Shown in pieces: positions 32,709-46,343 of a DNA stretch of 64,000 nt. A program made the position numbers and the translations under genes. The stretch covers positions 28,678,593 through 28,742,592 of the forward strand of contig OZ021731.1 of NCBI GenBank assembly GCA_963978545.1. Reading direction: 5' to 3'. Below the pieces are notes generated by a model that did not search any database, was not told the DNA's origin, and was given only the letters and a program-made list of their open reading frames with translations. Origin of the DNA: Linyphia triangularis (taxonomy: Eukaryota; Arthropoda; Arachnida; Araneae; Linyphiidae). How positions within the stretch are numbered: the stretch's first letter is position 1; the number at the start of each line of letters is the position of its first letter.

Positions 32709-35700
32709 TAATACGTCTGCGGAGTGATGACGTCACAAAATGGCCGCTGGGTTTTTAAGAAATGGACGTCAATCTGAATTAACACTGTGCTGTTTTTATT
32801 TCATGAATTACCAATTAATTAATTGTTATTTTTAATTTCTAACTTTCAAAAGTTGTAGCCTAAACTTTCCGATAAGTGGTCCAATAGCACTTTTATGCAC
32901 TAGTTTATGTTTTCTGTGTAATTAAAGAAAGTCTGTTTTTGATTTGTCGGTCTGGATTGTGGTTTTTATTTCATGAATTGTAGATAAATAAATTATTATT
33001 TTAAAATTTTAACTAGCGAATGTTGTAGCGTAGATCTTCCGATAAGTGGTCCGATTGTTAGATAAACTTTAAAAGCAGTAGTTTATTTTTTTTCTTTAAT
33101 CAAACGACGTTTGTTTTTGGCTTGTCGGTCCCCAGTCAGGATTAGCACTGTGTTCTTTTATTTCATGAATTATAGATAAAAATTAAAAATAATAGTCTAT
33201 TTAACTAGTGAAAGTTGTTGCCCTAACATTCTTATAATTAGTCCCATAGGTGAGTAAACACTATTTTCAGTAATATATTGTTTATGTTTTAAGAAAAAGT
33301 TTGTTTACATTTCATTGTTGATATCCATAGCATTAGGCTTTGACACCAACAACTGAGATTGTTAATTGAACATTCAGTATTGCTTGTAAGAGTTAAAAGA
33401 ACTAGTTAGCAACAAAAAGGAGTTACACATGCACAATTAAACCCCTTGGCATATTTTGTTAGTAATCTATTTAATTCGCCTCTTCAAACTTGGATTTTAT
33501 TAATAAGTATTAATGGAAACACTTATTTCTTTGAAGTTATGACCATTGTTTTTATTATTTTCGATTATTATGTGTTAAAAAGAGATGTTTATTAAACCGT
33601 TGATTGGTAAATCTTTCTTGGTACATGCTAAATGGTGTTTGGTTTTTGGGAGCCATGTTATTTTACAACATGCTCTCATTACTAAATATCTTTTGGTTCT
33701 AGCCTCGAAAGTAATGCAACACGGAAACCTTATTGGACATATTTTTTTCTAAAAATATGTTTCGGTAGTTATTTACTATTAATATTGTTAATTCTTGCTG
33801 TTCATATTTCTTAGGAAAACTTACTAAAATTTCAACAAATGGGCTGCCCTCTATCCTCAATTATCATTAATGTGGATATATGAAGAACACACCTCGAATA
33901 TCAAGGTTCGCATTTCATTACAGGATGGAATTTTTGTTATGGTGGTAGGGGAATACTGTGGTAGGTTTTTCTATTTCAAAATGTGAAAATTTTGATAAGA
34001 ATTATAAATAAACTATAATTTTATGTAGTTTTGGTTATTTGATTTCCTAATTCAAGTACTACCAGAGGGCCACTGCACTGAAACAACTACACAACATCTA
34101 CAATTATGCCTCATGACCATACCACAACTACAAATTTAATAGTAGTATATAATTCATAAAAAGAATAGCCAGATGCTAAAATGGTTAAAAAAATATGCCA
34201 TAAAATGTAAAATAATACATAATAAGAAACTTTTTAGAGTAAAATTAATACAAACTTTTGTGTTTCCTAAAAAAAAAAATCTATTTTATAATAAACATTT
34301 AACTAGACTAGTACTTTTCTACATTCAACTTGTTCGCTTCTTTAGGTCAATGACTGTCCACTATGTTCAGTCACCATTACAGGGTATGTTGTAAAAAAAT
34401 CCCACTCAAATATCAGGATTCGTATTTCATTACAGGATGAATATTTTGTAGTGCTGGTTGGTTCTGTTTGTTTCAAAATTTTAAATATTATAATATCTTG
34501 GACAGAGAACAAGTAATATTTGACCAGAATAATATGTGAACAAGTATAATGTACATTATATTGGTTTGGCTATTTGGAGTTTTTCTGATGCAAATATTAC
34601 ACAAAGGCCATAGTGCACAAAAACATTTTAATAATAATACACCTCGTGTTTTTAGATTTAGCCAGATGACCAACATTCATAGGTGTTACAGGAAGAGTCA
34701 AAGTGGTGCCTTTACATTTGAAAATTAGAAAATAAGTAGAGAAAAGTGGTAAATTTGCAAGAAATGAAAATATGTACACTTTTTTAAAAGAAAACTAATG
34801 CTCAACTATTAACATTTGGGTAGGAAATTCATTTGTTTTTCAATCTTGCATTCCGCTGTATGGAATTTGCTGCTCTATCCAGCAAATAAACCTGCTGAGA
34901 ACTGAGCTAGCATTTCAATCTCTCCAAATTCATGCCTGACCAAACTGACGTTGAGGCCTCGGATGATTTTATGTGTAGCATTATCATACAATTTTGTTAA
35001 GGCAAGGTACTGGTTTGTTCTCAGGGTCTCTAAGCTAGCTGAGACAATGGGGCTATGTACACAATAGAAAACTATTGCAATTACTTAAAAATCATTCTTT
35101 AACATTAAAGAAAATATAATTTTTAATGAATAAGAATCAAACATCTTGAGGACAGTAATCAAAACATGCAACTTACTGTAATTTAATAAGTATAGTTAAC
35201 TTTGTTCCTACCATTAATTTTAGTAAAATGAAATGAACCTAGTAAAAAATAAATATGGTACTTTTAGAAGGGTTAAAAGGCCTCCATTCTTGCAGAAATT
35301 GAAAAAAATTTACATAATTTATGTTAACTCTTAATTCAGCAACAATGTTTGAGTGCTTTTTTAGCAAAACAATAAAAAAAATCTTTCAAGGTTACTAAAA
35401 TTAAAAGATAAAATGAGATTGAACAATTTTTGCTAAAGCATGCAGGTATACAATTGGCAAAAGAACCATTTTTGATAGTCATTGACTCAAATAAGCAATC
35501 ACATTCTCTCAATATGACAAATTACATACTTCTCATGTTCATTGTTTACTATAAAATGTGTATCTTTTTTTGGGGGTTTGTAATAATTTTACTACTTAAA
35601 GTCTTAAATGATTTTGATTTCATTGTGCAACTTGTACCCATTTTAGTATCTTGCCAAAAAGAAAATTTGAATTATATTTACTTGTTAAAGGTATTTTGTA

Positions 35701-37630
35701 CTCCACTGCCATAATTTTCTTTTTATGATTTATATACAATTAAACATATAGTTGCAAAATGGAGCATATTTGATCAGCAATAAGGAATTAAAGATTAATT
35801 TATTATGATATCAACTCAATGGACAAGTGAAAATTATTCTTAAGCATGCATAATAAATCTGCTAATGTTTTTTCAATCATAAACAACATTTTCTATTCCT
35901 TAATACTAAGCAATATTTTAAAATAAATTACAGGATCATTATTTGCTAACTCAGTAATGGTGCCTGATCATCTAGCCGAGTCCAAAATAATGAAGACTAG
36001 GCAGTAGATGTTGCGTAATTGTTTCAGTGCAGTTGTCCTCGGGTTGGTTTGTACACTCAACGACCTATTTTTATGCACAATCACTGCTATCAAGCAGGGA
36101 CCTACAGCTTAAAATGGATGTCGAACCACAACAAACATCCAAGTCTAACCCAGCACCTTTGTCATGCGAAATCAGAGCTCTAACCACACAGCCATCAGGT
36201 TGGCCAGTTCACCTTTAGTACTTGAATTTGACAACCAAATCTACACAGTATAAATTATAATAGTTTATTTATCATTCTCCTGAAAAGACACACCTTGTTT
36301 ACTGTTCTCAGGCTTTTAAATATTATGATAAGGTATAGTAAAATTCATATTTTGCAATAGAAAAACCTACCACAGTATTCCCCTACCACCATAACAAAAA
36401 TTCCATCCTGTAATGAAATGCGAACCTTGATATTCGAGGTGTGTTCTTTATATATCCACATTAATGATAATTAAGGATAGAGGGCAGCCCATTTGTTGAA
36501 ATTTTAGTAAGTTTTCCTAAGAAATATGAACAGCAAGAATTAACAATATTAATAGTAAATAACTACCGAAACATATTTTTAGAAAAAAATATGTCCAATA
36601 AGGTTTCCGTGTTGCATTACTTTCGAGGCTAGAACCAAAAGATATTTAGTAATGAGAGCATGTTGTAAAATAACATGGCTCCCAAAAACCAAACACCATT
36701 TAGCATGTACCAAGAAAGATTTACCAATCAACGGTTTAATAAACATCTCTTTTTAACACATAATAATCGAAAATAATAAAAACAATGGTCATAACTTCAA
36801 AGAAATAAGTGTTTCCATTAATACTTATTAATAAAATCCAAGTTTGAAGAGGCGAATTAAATAGATTACTAACAAAATATGCCAAGGGGTTTAATTGTGC
36901 ATGTGTAACTCCTTTTTGTTGCTAACTAGTTCTTTTAACTCTTACAAGCAATACTGAATGTTCAATTAACAATCTCAGTTGTTGGTGTCAAAGCCTAATG
37001 CTATGGATATCAACAATGAAATGTAAACAAACTTTTTCTTAAAACATAAACAATATATTACTGAAAATAGTGTTTACTCACCTATGGGACTAATTATAAA
37101 AGAATGTTAGGGCAACAACTTTCACTAGTTAAATAGACTATTATTTTTAATTTTTATCTATAATTCATGAAATAAAAGAACACAGTGCTAATCCTGACTG
37201 GGGACTGACAAGCCAAAAACAAACGTCGTTTGATTAAAGAAAAAAAAATAAACTACTGCTTTTAAAGTTTATCTAACAATCGGACCACTTATCGGAAGAT
37301 CTACGCTACAACATTCGCTAGTTAAAATTTTAAAATAATAATTTATTTATCTACAATTCATGAAATAAAAACCACAATCCAGACCGACAAATCAAAAACA
37401 CACTTTCTTTAATTACACAGAAAACATAAACTAGTGCATAAAATGCTTACTCACCTATTGGACCACTTATCGGAAAGTTTAGGCTACAACTTTTGAAAGT
37501 TAGAAATTAAAAATAACAATTAATTAATTGGTAATTCATGAAATAAAAACAGCACAGTGTTAATTCAGATTGACGTCCATTTCTTAAAAACCCAGCGGCC
37601 ATTTTGTGACGTCACACTCCGCACACGTAT
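32709..37630. mobile_element. foldback-type element with ~1.28-kb inverted repeats
   Basis: Arms 32709-33990 and about 36345-37630 are near-identical in opposite orientation. The outer ends read ACGTCTGCGGAGTG then GACGTCACAAAATGGCCG. Each arm contains three tandem units of about 170 bp, sharing 'gtggtttttatttcatgaatt' and 'ttccgataagtggtcc'. The 2.35-kb centre has a further partial copy of the inner arm end (34400-34500) and a SINE, but no transposase was found. Long TIRs built from tandem repeats are known in Foldback/Galileo-like (P-superfamily) elements; membership here is unproven. Confidence 0.8.
36025..36213 (-). mobile_element. tRNA-derived SINE, family 2
   Basis: The reverse strand carries 'ggctgtgtggttagagctctg' (A-box-like) and a degenerate B box, followed by a body with 'gctgtaggtcc' and 'cataaaaataggt' motifs. 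The same body is in 43565-43725 and 48968-49110. Confidence 0.65.
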
Positions 37631-37639
37631 AGTAGATAT

Positions 37640-38886
37640 TGCGAAATTTGCTACCCTCTTTAGGTGTCATTCGCCTAGGTTTCCGGTGATGTGATAGCCG
37701 CTATGCCCGTGATTAGTGTTTGTGTGAAGATCAGTTTTGCCTTTTGATTTGAATATATACAGAATTACTAAGATATTAATTTAATTTTGTGCAAAAAATT
37801 CGACCCAATTGTCCAATTTTACTGTATATTCTTATTCATAATTGCAATTTTAACTGCTATAATATATAAAATAATATATTTTATCATATAAAAAAAAACA
37901 ATTTTATATTTTATCTAGAGCCATTAATAATAGTTAAAAAGTTAAAGCATTTTTTTATTTGTTTAAAATTGGCTTTTTCAACTGTGGAAATTTGAAATTT
38001 TTTGCTTGGGTACTGTATTATGGTCTTGTAGAATCTCCCTCCCTTAGTACTTATCAACAGAAATGTTAGTGACAAGCAATTATTTTCAAAGAAAAAGCTA
38101 GTGCCAAAAGGAAACTGAAAGAAAGAACTGCAAAAGTTGCCAAATTACAGAGAAATGTTTGCCTGAAAAAAAAAAATCCTAAGTCTCAAACTATCCTACC
38201 ACATTCGAATCTTACACTCAAAATGGAGCTGTTTGTTCCAATGCGGCTGATGCTTAGCACAAACTATTAAAGTGTACACCTAGTAACATTACCTGTGTTT
38301 TTTGTCTGCTTAGATTTAGACCTTCATATTTATGACTTGGTAAACTATCTTGTATCTTTTTTTTCCCTCAGTCTCAAGTATAAGCCTTTAAAAAATCCTC
38401 TCTTCCTATTTTCAATATAACAACCCAATTCTTTTCTGATAAGCCATTTCTTATTTTCATACAATTTTTCTAATTTCTAAAATTAGTTCAGCACACTACT
38501 AAGTGGGGTATACTTTTATACTGGAAAATATGGTGATAATTGGTCTCAAGAGGGTCCTTGAACATTTTTTGATTGAATTTTTATTAGAAATTTTGCTGGA
38601 CACTCTGTATTATAATTTCTGAATGTGTACAAAAACATTTAAGTCAAGTTAAATTTTTCAGTTATGATTAATACATGAACACAGTTGTCTTTATTTAATT
38701 ATTGTGTGCGTGTAAATCACAATGAGACGTGGTTGTTGTAGAGTTAATAATTGAAATCAATCTTATATCCAAAATTTAACTAAAATTTGTATTGAATTTT
38801 GTGCGCTAATATATGTTTTTGTGTATTATGCTGTAAAATGACGAAAAATATTTCAGCTAATTTTTTGCTTGACTAATCACATGTAT
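37640..38886. other. intergenic AT-rich DNA
   Basis: No exon or paired repeat was recognised. Confidence 0.35.
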
Positions 38887-39744
38887 GGTACTGGCCATAG
38901 GGTTGTTAGGTGCAATCACCGGGCCGGTCAGTGTCTCTAGAAAATGGGCCGGTCTGGTACTGAAGTTTTTTTTTTAATTTATCTAGTTTTTTTATTTTTA
39001 TCATAAATAGATATGCTTTTCTAAAAAGCCCAATGCATTCAAATAACGCCCCCCCTCCCCCTCTATCGGTGAGGTCTTCTGGAGATGACTAAGAAAAGTA
39101 GACATTTTGTTTAACAATTCTGATTTCTTGTTATAGTTTTAGCAGCAAACAACAATCAACGATTTATGATGGAAACCAAGTTCACGCAAAGGAGTCATAA
39201 ATCATACAAATAGTAGAAACAAAGAACATTTGATTTAATAAAATTATTTTTGTAACAATTGAATTATTCAAATTTTAAACAAAATTAATTATTTAAATTA
39301 ATTTTTAAATATGAATATTTAAATAACAAAACATATTAATTATTAAATATGAATATTTAAATAACAAAATATATTAATTATTAAATATAAATACTTAAAT
39401 AATAAAATATATTAATTATTAAAAGAATTGAATTATTATAAGAATTGAATTATTAAAAGAATTGAATTATTAAAAGAATTGAATTATTAAAAGAATTGAA
39501 TTATTAAAAGAATTGAATTATTAAAAGAATTGAATTATTAAAAGAATTGAATTATTAAAAGAATTGAATTATTAAAAGAATTGATTTATTAAAAGAATTG
39601 AATTATTAAAAGAATTGAATTATTAAAATTATTTAATTATGGATTTATTTTATTAAAAATAAAATTTTATGAATAATGATTTAGAAAATTTGGGCTGGCA
39701 TAACTCTAAAATCACCGGGCCGATTTTATGTCCCAGTACGCTCC
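38887..39744. mobile_element. hAT-like element, older copy of the 61507 family
   Basis: It shares 'actggccatag.gttgt', 'tgcaatcaccgggcc' and 'gtcagtgtct' at the left, and 'caccgggccgattttatg', 'cccagtacgc.cctg' at the right, with 61507-62170. The left terminus is damaged. Inside is a minisatellite (39420-39620). Confidence 0.7.
39420..39620. repeat. 17-bp minisatellite
   Basis: About eleven copies of ATTAAAAGAATTGAATT, almost without variation. It lies inside a hAT-like element and is missing from the related copy at 61507. Confidence 0.9.
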
Positions 39745-39940
39745 TGTTCATACACCTCATGTACGTCCCTTTACTTCACCTAGATTCTTTCGGGTAACTG
39801 GTTCGGTTTAAAAAGAAGCCAGTCCCCTGATTTCTACTGGCTGATTGAATGCATCATAAAAACTTGTGCAGTTTCTGCATGTGCGAATTCTTCAGCATTC
39901 GGTCTGGACTCTTGAGCAATCGATTCGCAATGATGAAATA

Positions 39941-40039
39941 AACTGCTGAATATTTATGTATTCTTTTGTTTTCAGTTTCTGCTGTATTTTTAGAAGATCA
40001 ATAGGAGATGTTACGATTTCATAATAGTCGGCAAGACTC
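39941..40039 (-). pseudogene. left-arm copy of bromodomain exon 3, truncated
   Basis: On the minus strand after TTTCAG it matches the first ~100 nt of the right-arm exon (…LADYYEIVTSPIDLL… region), then leaves homology after the IQQF codons. The frame would continue through unrelated sequence for about a dozen residues to a stop. It lacks the segment with the acetyl-lysine-binding Asn, so it cannot make a complete bromodomain. Confidence 0.85.
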
Positions 40040-40833
40040 CTGAAAGTGAAGTGCCTTTATATTAGAAATGATATTCAAACAAAATAATAATAAACATTAA
40101 GAAATTGAAAAACTTTTCCGCTCTTTGTCAAACTTTAATAACATTCAGGACAGAAGGGAGATATTTAAGAGAAACTGTCTCAGATTTGTGTATCAAATAG
40201 AAGAAAATACAGATTCCTTATCATACAGTATTAAAAACAAGTTTGGAGAATATGACAATCAATAGCCACAGCATCTACTGATTTTTTAAAGCATCCTTTT
40301 TTAAACTGTTTTGGATGTGAACCCATATAACTACTTCTCCAGTGAAACAGATTAATCAGTCAGTCTGATTTAATTGTATCACACAAAAGCATTATGAAAT
40401 TTTTTTAAATAAATAAATGTGAGAAACAAAAAAATTATAAAAACCTTAAAAGAAAGTTGTAACCAGAAGATAATGTATAAAATAAGCAGATTAAAGTCAT
40501 CTTCTATAAATTACTTTTTAAAAAACACAAGTACCAAACTAAATTAATCATAATAAAATTTTCTACAAATTTCACTGCCGATAGAAATATTTCAGCCCGT
40601 TGTCAAAAACCACAAGTTTACCACTGTTTTATTATGTCTAAACCAAAAGAATATAGTATATTATAAATTAAAAGGTTTGCAAATCGCAAACCAAGCTGGT
40701 TATGCTTGGTTTATTTAGAAACTTTTTTTTATACCAATTGCAGATACATTCTTTTTAAATAAAATTAGATTTTCTAAAACTAAATACTGATACGTAATGT
40801 AACTCTATTTGTAATTTTATCAGTGTGACATAC

Positions 40834-40937
40834 CAACGATTTGGGGCTCTGATGAATGATTCACAGACTAGACAGCCCTCCTTAGTTTTGAGATTTCTAA
40901 TTGTTTCGTACAGTTCCTCGCACATTTCAACCTCAAA
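40834..40937 (-). CDS. left-arm copy of bromodomain exon 2
   Basis: 104 nt on the minus strand, with intact acceptor (TTTGCAG) and donor (TTG|GTATGT), open frame, same length and phase as 52802-52905. Four substitutions separate the copies and three change residues: V for F near the start (FEVEM), T for I in YETIRN, and C for R in EGCLVCE. The human and right-arm copy have Arg at that last position, so this copy is the derived one. Confidence 0.8.
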
Positions 40938-41383
40938 CTGCAAAAAAAAAAAAAAAAAAAAAACGTCATTATCAGAGATAGTAAAATTTTTATGAAAAAT
41001 AAATAGTTTTATAACTTTCTAAATTTTTGAAGGTTTTACACTATTGAAGTGGTTAGAGGTAATTAACTTTAGAGAAAAATGACACATTACTTATTGTTAT
41101 TCAAAATGAATTAATTGGATATGGAAATCGTGTTAATTTTTTCAGTATTACTTAACAAGCATTATGCAATCGAATAATATTTTTCAACTATATTTGCATT
41201 TTTTGGTACTCTTCCATTTGACAAGTAACAGATAAAAATCACCAAGCTGCAGCGATATCTTATTCAAACTAACAACCTTCAAATAATTTATAAATCTTAT
41301 GAAACAGTTATAGAGTTGTTATTAGAACCCTATAACAAACAGTAAATATTTATGCTTGGTGATGCATTTACCCAACATCTGGG

Positions 41384-41569
41384 TTGGTTGGTTGTTTTCA
41401 GATTATCTGGCGCCGTCAGCAACACGAGGGCTATAATGCGCCGAAACATTCGTTATTAAACAAGCCAACATACATTTACAAACACCCATGCCTAACAAAG
41501 GACTCGAACCTGCAACCTCGCGGTCTAGAAGCTAGCACGCTAACCACTATACCGTTTGGCCGGTCACAT
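41384..41569 (-). mobile_element. SINE family 1 insertion, left arm only
   Basis: Reverse-strand copy of the 26528 SINE, with A box TAGTGGTTAGCGTGCTAG-like and B box GGTTCGAGTCC (20 bases or fewer each), flanked by CATCTGGG (41376-41383, 41570-41577). Absent at the matching place of the right arm, so it inserted after the inverted duplication. Confidence 0.85.
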
Positions 41570-43564
41570 CATCTGGGATTCCATTACCTATTTTAATTAA
41601 AAAATAAATTGTATCCAAAATGTACCATGTATTTAAACATTTGAGCAAGCTACATCCCCGGAAGTATCGATTATACTGAAAAAATTCCAATGAAAGTGGG
41701 AACTTGCTACTTTTATTTGTGACTAACTGACTAAGTCTAAATCTTATACAATCAACTACTGATTTCTCAGTTTGATACTTACATCAAACTGGGAAATCAG
41801 TAGTTGTACATCAAAATTTATCATATTCATGTAGTGAGCTTAGTAAGTAAAAATACGTTGTTTTAATGGATAATCCATTACTACTCGAGTAATCTAAAGT
41901 ATGTAGGGAAAAATTGTTTTTCAAAGAGAATGTTTTACTAATAATTATAAGTAATATTTTTAATAAGGCAATAGAAACAAATACAATTTAAATATTGAGT
42001 AGTTATTACAAAAAAATTCCAGTTTTGAATGTTTCTATTGATGATATATGACCACTCAAACGTATACCTTGGCAGGCACAAAATAGAAGCGTATCACAGT
42101 GTATGTGTACTTTTTGATTTCTTCTATTTGTGATCTTCTTGCTGAATCTAATCTGCAATTGAGGCAACACTACCTATATTCAAAGACTACCTATATTCAC
42201 TACCTATATTTAAAAGACGAAATTCGAGTTCAATATTTGCCCATAACATATGCTCATAACCTAAGCACATTATATATAATCGCACTTATTTAATAGATGT
42301 TATGAAACAATTTGAGGAACATTTAAAACAATGAAAATTTAACTTAAAACAATTAAAATACGATATTCAAAACAATAATAAACTTAGAATGGGTTAATTA
42401 AAATACATAAACCAATCATCACATATCACATATTGAAATATTTTGTTCCTATTTTTCTTTTATAACTGGAAGAGAGATATTACAGGAGAGGAGAATCATT
42501 GTATTTTAAATTTTTTAAGAATTTCCTTTTGAGTTGCAATATCCTTTTACTTCTTTCATGAAACTTTTGAACAAGAATAAGAAGTTTCATAAAAAATAGG
42601 TTTTGAAAAAAAAAAAAAAATAGGCTTAGAATAAAATTAAGAGTAATCTTAACCTTCTCTAAAAGTATGTATATATATGCCATAGACATTATAATTATAA
42701 AATGCAATATTTCTTGCACTGTAAAAACATAAAAATTAATTTTGTTAATTCATTCGTTTAATTTTACTATTAATTCGTTTAATTTGAAAACGATAATTTT
42801 TTCAAACAACTAATTCTGCAAAGGTACTGCTACTTTACACAGATAATATTTCTTACAAAATTGTTTATAAGTCTATTTTGTGTAAAAAATTGCATACCTT
42901 TCCACTGTGGTATTGTTAAGGAGGATTATTAATCTGAATTCAAATATGACGCTTAGTTACAAGCCGAAACACAAGCAGGAGCTGGACGAATTCTTATGCA
43001 GTTTATAAAAAACCTTTCTCCTCTTTTCTATCAAAACTTTTAAGTTTAGCCTATTACCATGTCCAGTTGAATGGGGGTGGCAATTTCCAGGTGTAGTCAA
43101 AAGTCAACTTCAAATAGTCAACTTCTCATTATTCTTTTTTTCCCCTTGGATGGCGTTGTACATTACACATGTGACAGTCAAAATCTCTTCCTTCCACCCG
43201 ACAGAAAAAGAGATCAGGTATTAGGGGTCCTGAAAGATAGGAAGAATATTTATTGATAATTCCACCCCAGAGTACTTTTAGGTGAAAGAGATGTGTTTTA
43301 AAGTGTCGTGAAAATGTTTTCAAGGTCGAGGGGGTGGAGGTTTGAATACTTGTGCAGACTTCCAATGTCCGTTTGATTGGGAAGGGAGAAGGCTATAAAA
43401 AGAACATTGATCCAAAAATATGCTCTTTTTTTGCTTTTTTCGGAAATTGATGAAAGTCAAAATATGTTTATTGCGTGAACTTAATAAAAACAAATTTTGA
43501 TTTTTTTTTTTTTTAAATTGTAAATAAAAACAAGTAGACTCAACCTGAGGAAGGAGCACGCGCC

Positions 43565-43725
43565 CACTGAGCCCCCTGGCTGGATCTGCTATTGGCCAAA
43601 GGTACCGGGTTCGAATTCCGGGTTAGGCGTGGATGTTCTTAGTGGTTCAGAATCCACGTTAAGCTGTAGGTCCCGGCCTGATTAGCCATCATTGTGCATA
43701 AGAATAGGTTGCTGAGGCTTATAAA
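43565..43725 (+). mobile_element. tRNA-derived SINE, family 2 (left arm)
   Basis: Carries GGGTTCGAATTCCGGG (B box) after a 'ggctggatctgctattggcc' A-box region and a body with 'ttaagctgtaggtcccggcc'. A mirror copy is at 48968-49110 in the right arm, so this insertion predates the palindrome. Confidence 0.75.
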
Positions 43726-43849
43726 CATTATGTCTTATAAAGTAATTTTGTCTGTTTTATCTCCAATGTAATATAAACGAGTCTTCTTTATGTATTATAT
43801 TCAAATCTTACAATAACAGAAATAAAAAATTCATAATTGAAATATAAAC

Positions 43850-44300
43850 GTGTCCAAACTAAAGCTGGCAAAGTATTAACGAATGAAGAAGTAATGATGA
43901 AGTTAAAAAAATGAATCTGAAAACCAGAGAACTAAAAAATTTAAAACCAATAAGAATAGCAAGTCAAATGATACTCGAAGTACAGTATAAGGCATCGGTC
44001 TAAAAGTAAAGAACAACGAAAATGGGCCTACATATCTAGCGTGCATGGGTGAAATTAGATTTATTTAGGAAAAAAAAGAAGCAAGAATTTATTGGAAAAA
44101 TTATGTCAATCAAAGAAGACTCATATGATATAAAATCCAAGATTGACGAGTTTTATGTTTTTCCTGATGTGCAGCTCTCAGAAGTCATTGAAAATAGCCA
44201 GATAACTGAAATTTTAAATGAATCAGCAATCAACAATAGGAGAAATTATATTTTTGATAGATTTTCAATATTAATAATAATAGTATTTTGCAGTCATTAA
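43850..44300 (+). pseudogene. possible pogo/Tigger-like transposase C-terminal remnant (left arm)
   Basis: Pieces such as KVLTNEEV (frame-broken), then SIKEDSYDIKSKIDEFYVFP, DVQLSEVIENSQIT and ILNES..NNRRNYIF are reminiscent of the tail after the DDE domain of pogo-type transposases. There are stops and frame shifts. The mirror copy is 48480-48870 (minus strand). Resemblance is weak and from memory. Confidence 0.3.
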
Positions 44301-45102
44301 GTGTAGTATGGAGAAGAATGTGATTTAAACGCAAATGTTACCAAAAAAACATTTGATTTGGATGTATTAACCATTTCAGAATAAAAGAAGAGTTTTAAAG
44401 GATTTTATGGCTTACTGTATTATTTTTCATATTTATTAGGCTTGTGCTTTCTTTTGGTTCATTATTTATTCTATGGTTTTCCTTGATAAATTATAGTTTA
44501 CCCATTTTACCCCACAATATACCCATATTCACCTGCGTGGGGTAAAATGGGTATAGTAAACATATAACTATAAAATGTTTTCTCACAAACATATTTATGT
44601 AACTTTATAATTAAAAATTATGTATTCTTATTCCCAAGATGTGCAATGTAAAAAGAAAAACCCAAATAAAAATTGAATTGTTAAACATTTACAGGAAAAT
44701 TTTAGCTAAACATAGAAAAACAGTGATTTTTAAACCCATTTTCCCCCACCTTACGTATAGAACCTCATTTTTCACATTTTACAAACCACACTCGCTTTAC
44801 TAGTTACAAAATTGTATTGCCTGAAAATACTATTTGAATGGGTCTATTACTAGTTGATGTAGGAATATCAGCAAGTGAATTTAGAGCCTATTGGTAGGCA
44901 ATAAAGTTTCAGGATTAGCAACGCTACTTTTTGTTGTTCTTTTTCCATATTTTAATTTTCACGATTCCTTAAGTTTTCAGTCGTTGTTTAGTACCACTTT
45001 GAATTAGCCTCCATCTTGTACATTTCAAATCACCCACCATGTTGAATTGACGATGTTTTGGTCTTGATATCAACTTTTTACAATGGCGCCAACACATCCA
45101 CG

Positions 45103-46043
45103 GGGTTATTCCTATTAGACGTGTCACGTCGCCAAACGGATTTGGCGACAAACCAAAAGGCGATAATGTTTCCAATGTAGCAACCCTATTTTTATGCGCA
45201 TGCGCAACATTGATTTTATGGCAACCCTATTTTGAATGTGTGAATGGCGTGCGTGTTCCTGCCATGGCCATTTTTGAATAATTGGCCGTAATTTTAGTAA
45301 TTAGTTAAAATATGCCGTATTTTATTGTTTATTTTCATATTCGTTACGTTTTTCATTTTCCCGTGGATGTCCTGCCTGAAAAAGGCCGTTTGTTTTGACG
45401 GCAGCAATTTGTATTTTGCTTCGGTGCCCGTTTTTTTTCATAGGTATTTTTTGTTATTGAATAGCATATTATGTAGAATTTTATAGTTTATTTGCATATT
45501 TGTTATATTTTCCGTTTTGCGAGGGTATCCTGCTGGATGAGCCGTTTGTTTTGAAGGCAGCAATTTGAATCTTGTTTTTTTTTTTAATAAATATTTTTTG
45601 TTATTAACTAACAAATATTATTGTTTAATTGCATATTCGTTATGTTTTCAATCGTTTGTTTAGTTTTAATGGTCATTTTAAAAGCCGAAGGTACCATTGT
45701 GAGAGGATGTTTGGCCGTTTGTTTTGAATACAGCAATTTGTATTTCACGTCGCTGCTGCAATTTACCGTAGCCATATTACAATTACTCCATAAACATACA
45801 CCTTTTTAATCTGAATTTTTTGTAATTAAATCGCATAATAAGTGGTATTTTATTGTTTACATTCATATTCCTTCTGTTTTAGCGATCGTTTAATATTAAC
45901 GGCCATTTCCAATTATACACCATCTTGTTGAGTTCAAATCGGCCTCCATCTTGAGTTGGCGATAATCGAAAACTACGTCATTCTGGCGTTGTCGCCAAAT
46001 TTTGAAACCACGCCAACCCTGATACGTACAATAGGAATTTACC
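45103..46043. mobile_element. hAT-type element inserted in left arm, with visible empty site
   Basis: 941 bp flanked by CATCCACG (45095-45102, 46044-46051). Ends GGGTTATTCCTATTAGACG and inverse GTAAATTCCTATTGTACG are alike. Between about 45300 and 45890 a roughly 150-bp unit ('ggccgtttgttttga.ggcagcaatttgtattt') repeats about four times. The right arm has the unoccupied target, a single CATCCACG (in reverse) at 47596-47603. Confidence 0.85.
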
Positions 46044-46343
46044 CATCCACGTAAGCTAGGAATTTACAATATGGAGCAAAATAGATCCTCTGCAAATGAT
46101 TGTCAAATATAAACTGTACATATTAATTAAAAATATAACTGGCAAATTTTAAAATTCTGTCTCCAAGGTAGGTGCACAATTGGAGGACCCGAATCTTGGA
46201 AAATAATCTCTTACTTAGAGAGCTAGTCAGAAACGAGCACTGTTTGAAAAACTGCATACTTACTCTTTGGTTATACACTAAAGTACAAAAAAAAAAGTAA
46301 GGTAAAGTACTTAAGGTTCAAAGCGTAAAGTGAGGTGACTTAC

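Noticed and set aside
39420..39620. CRISPR-like array
   Set aside because: Units are contiguous 17-bp repeats without spacers, in an animal genome; it is a minisatellite.
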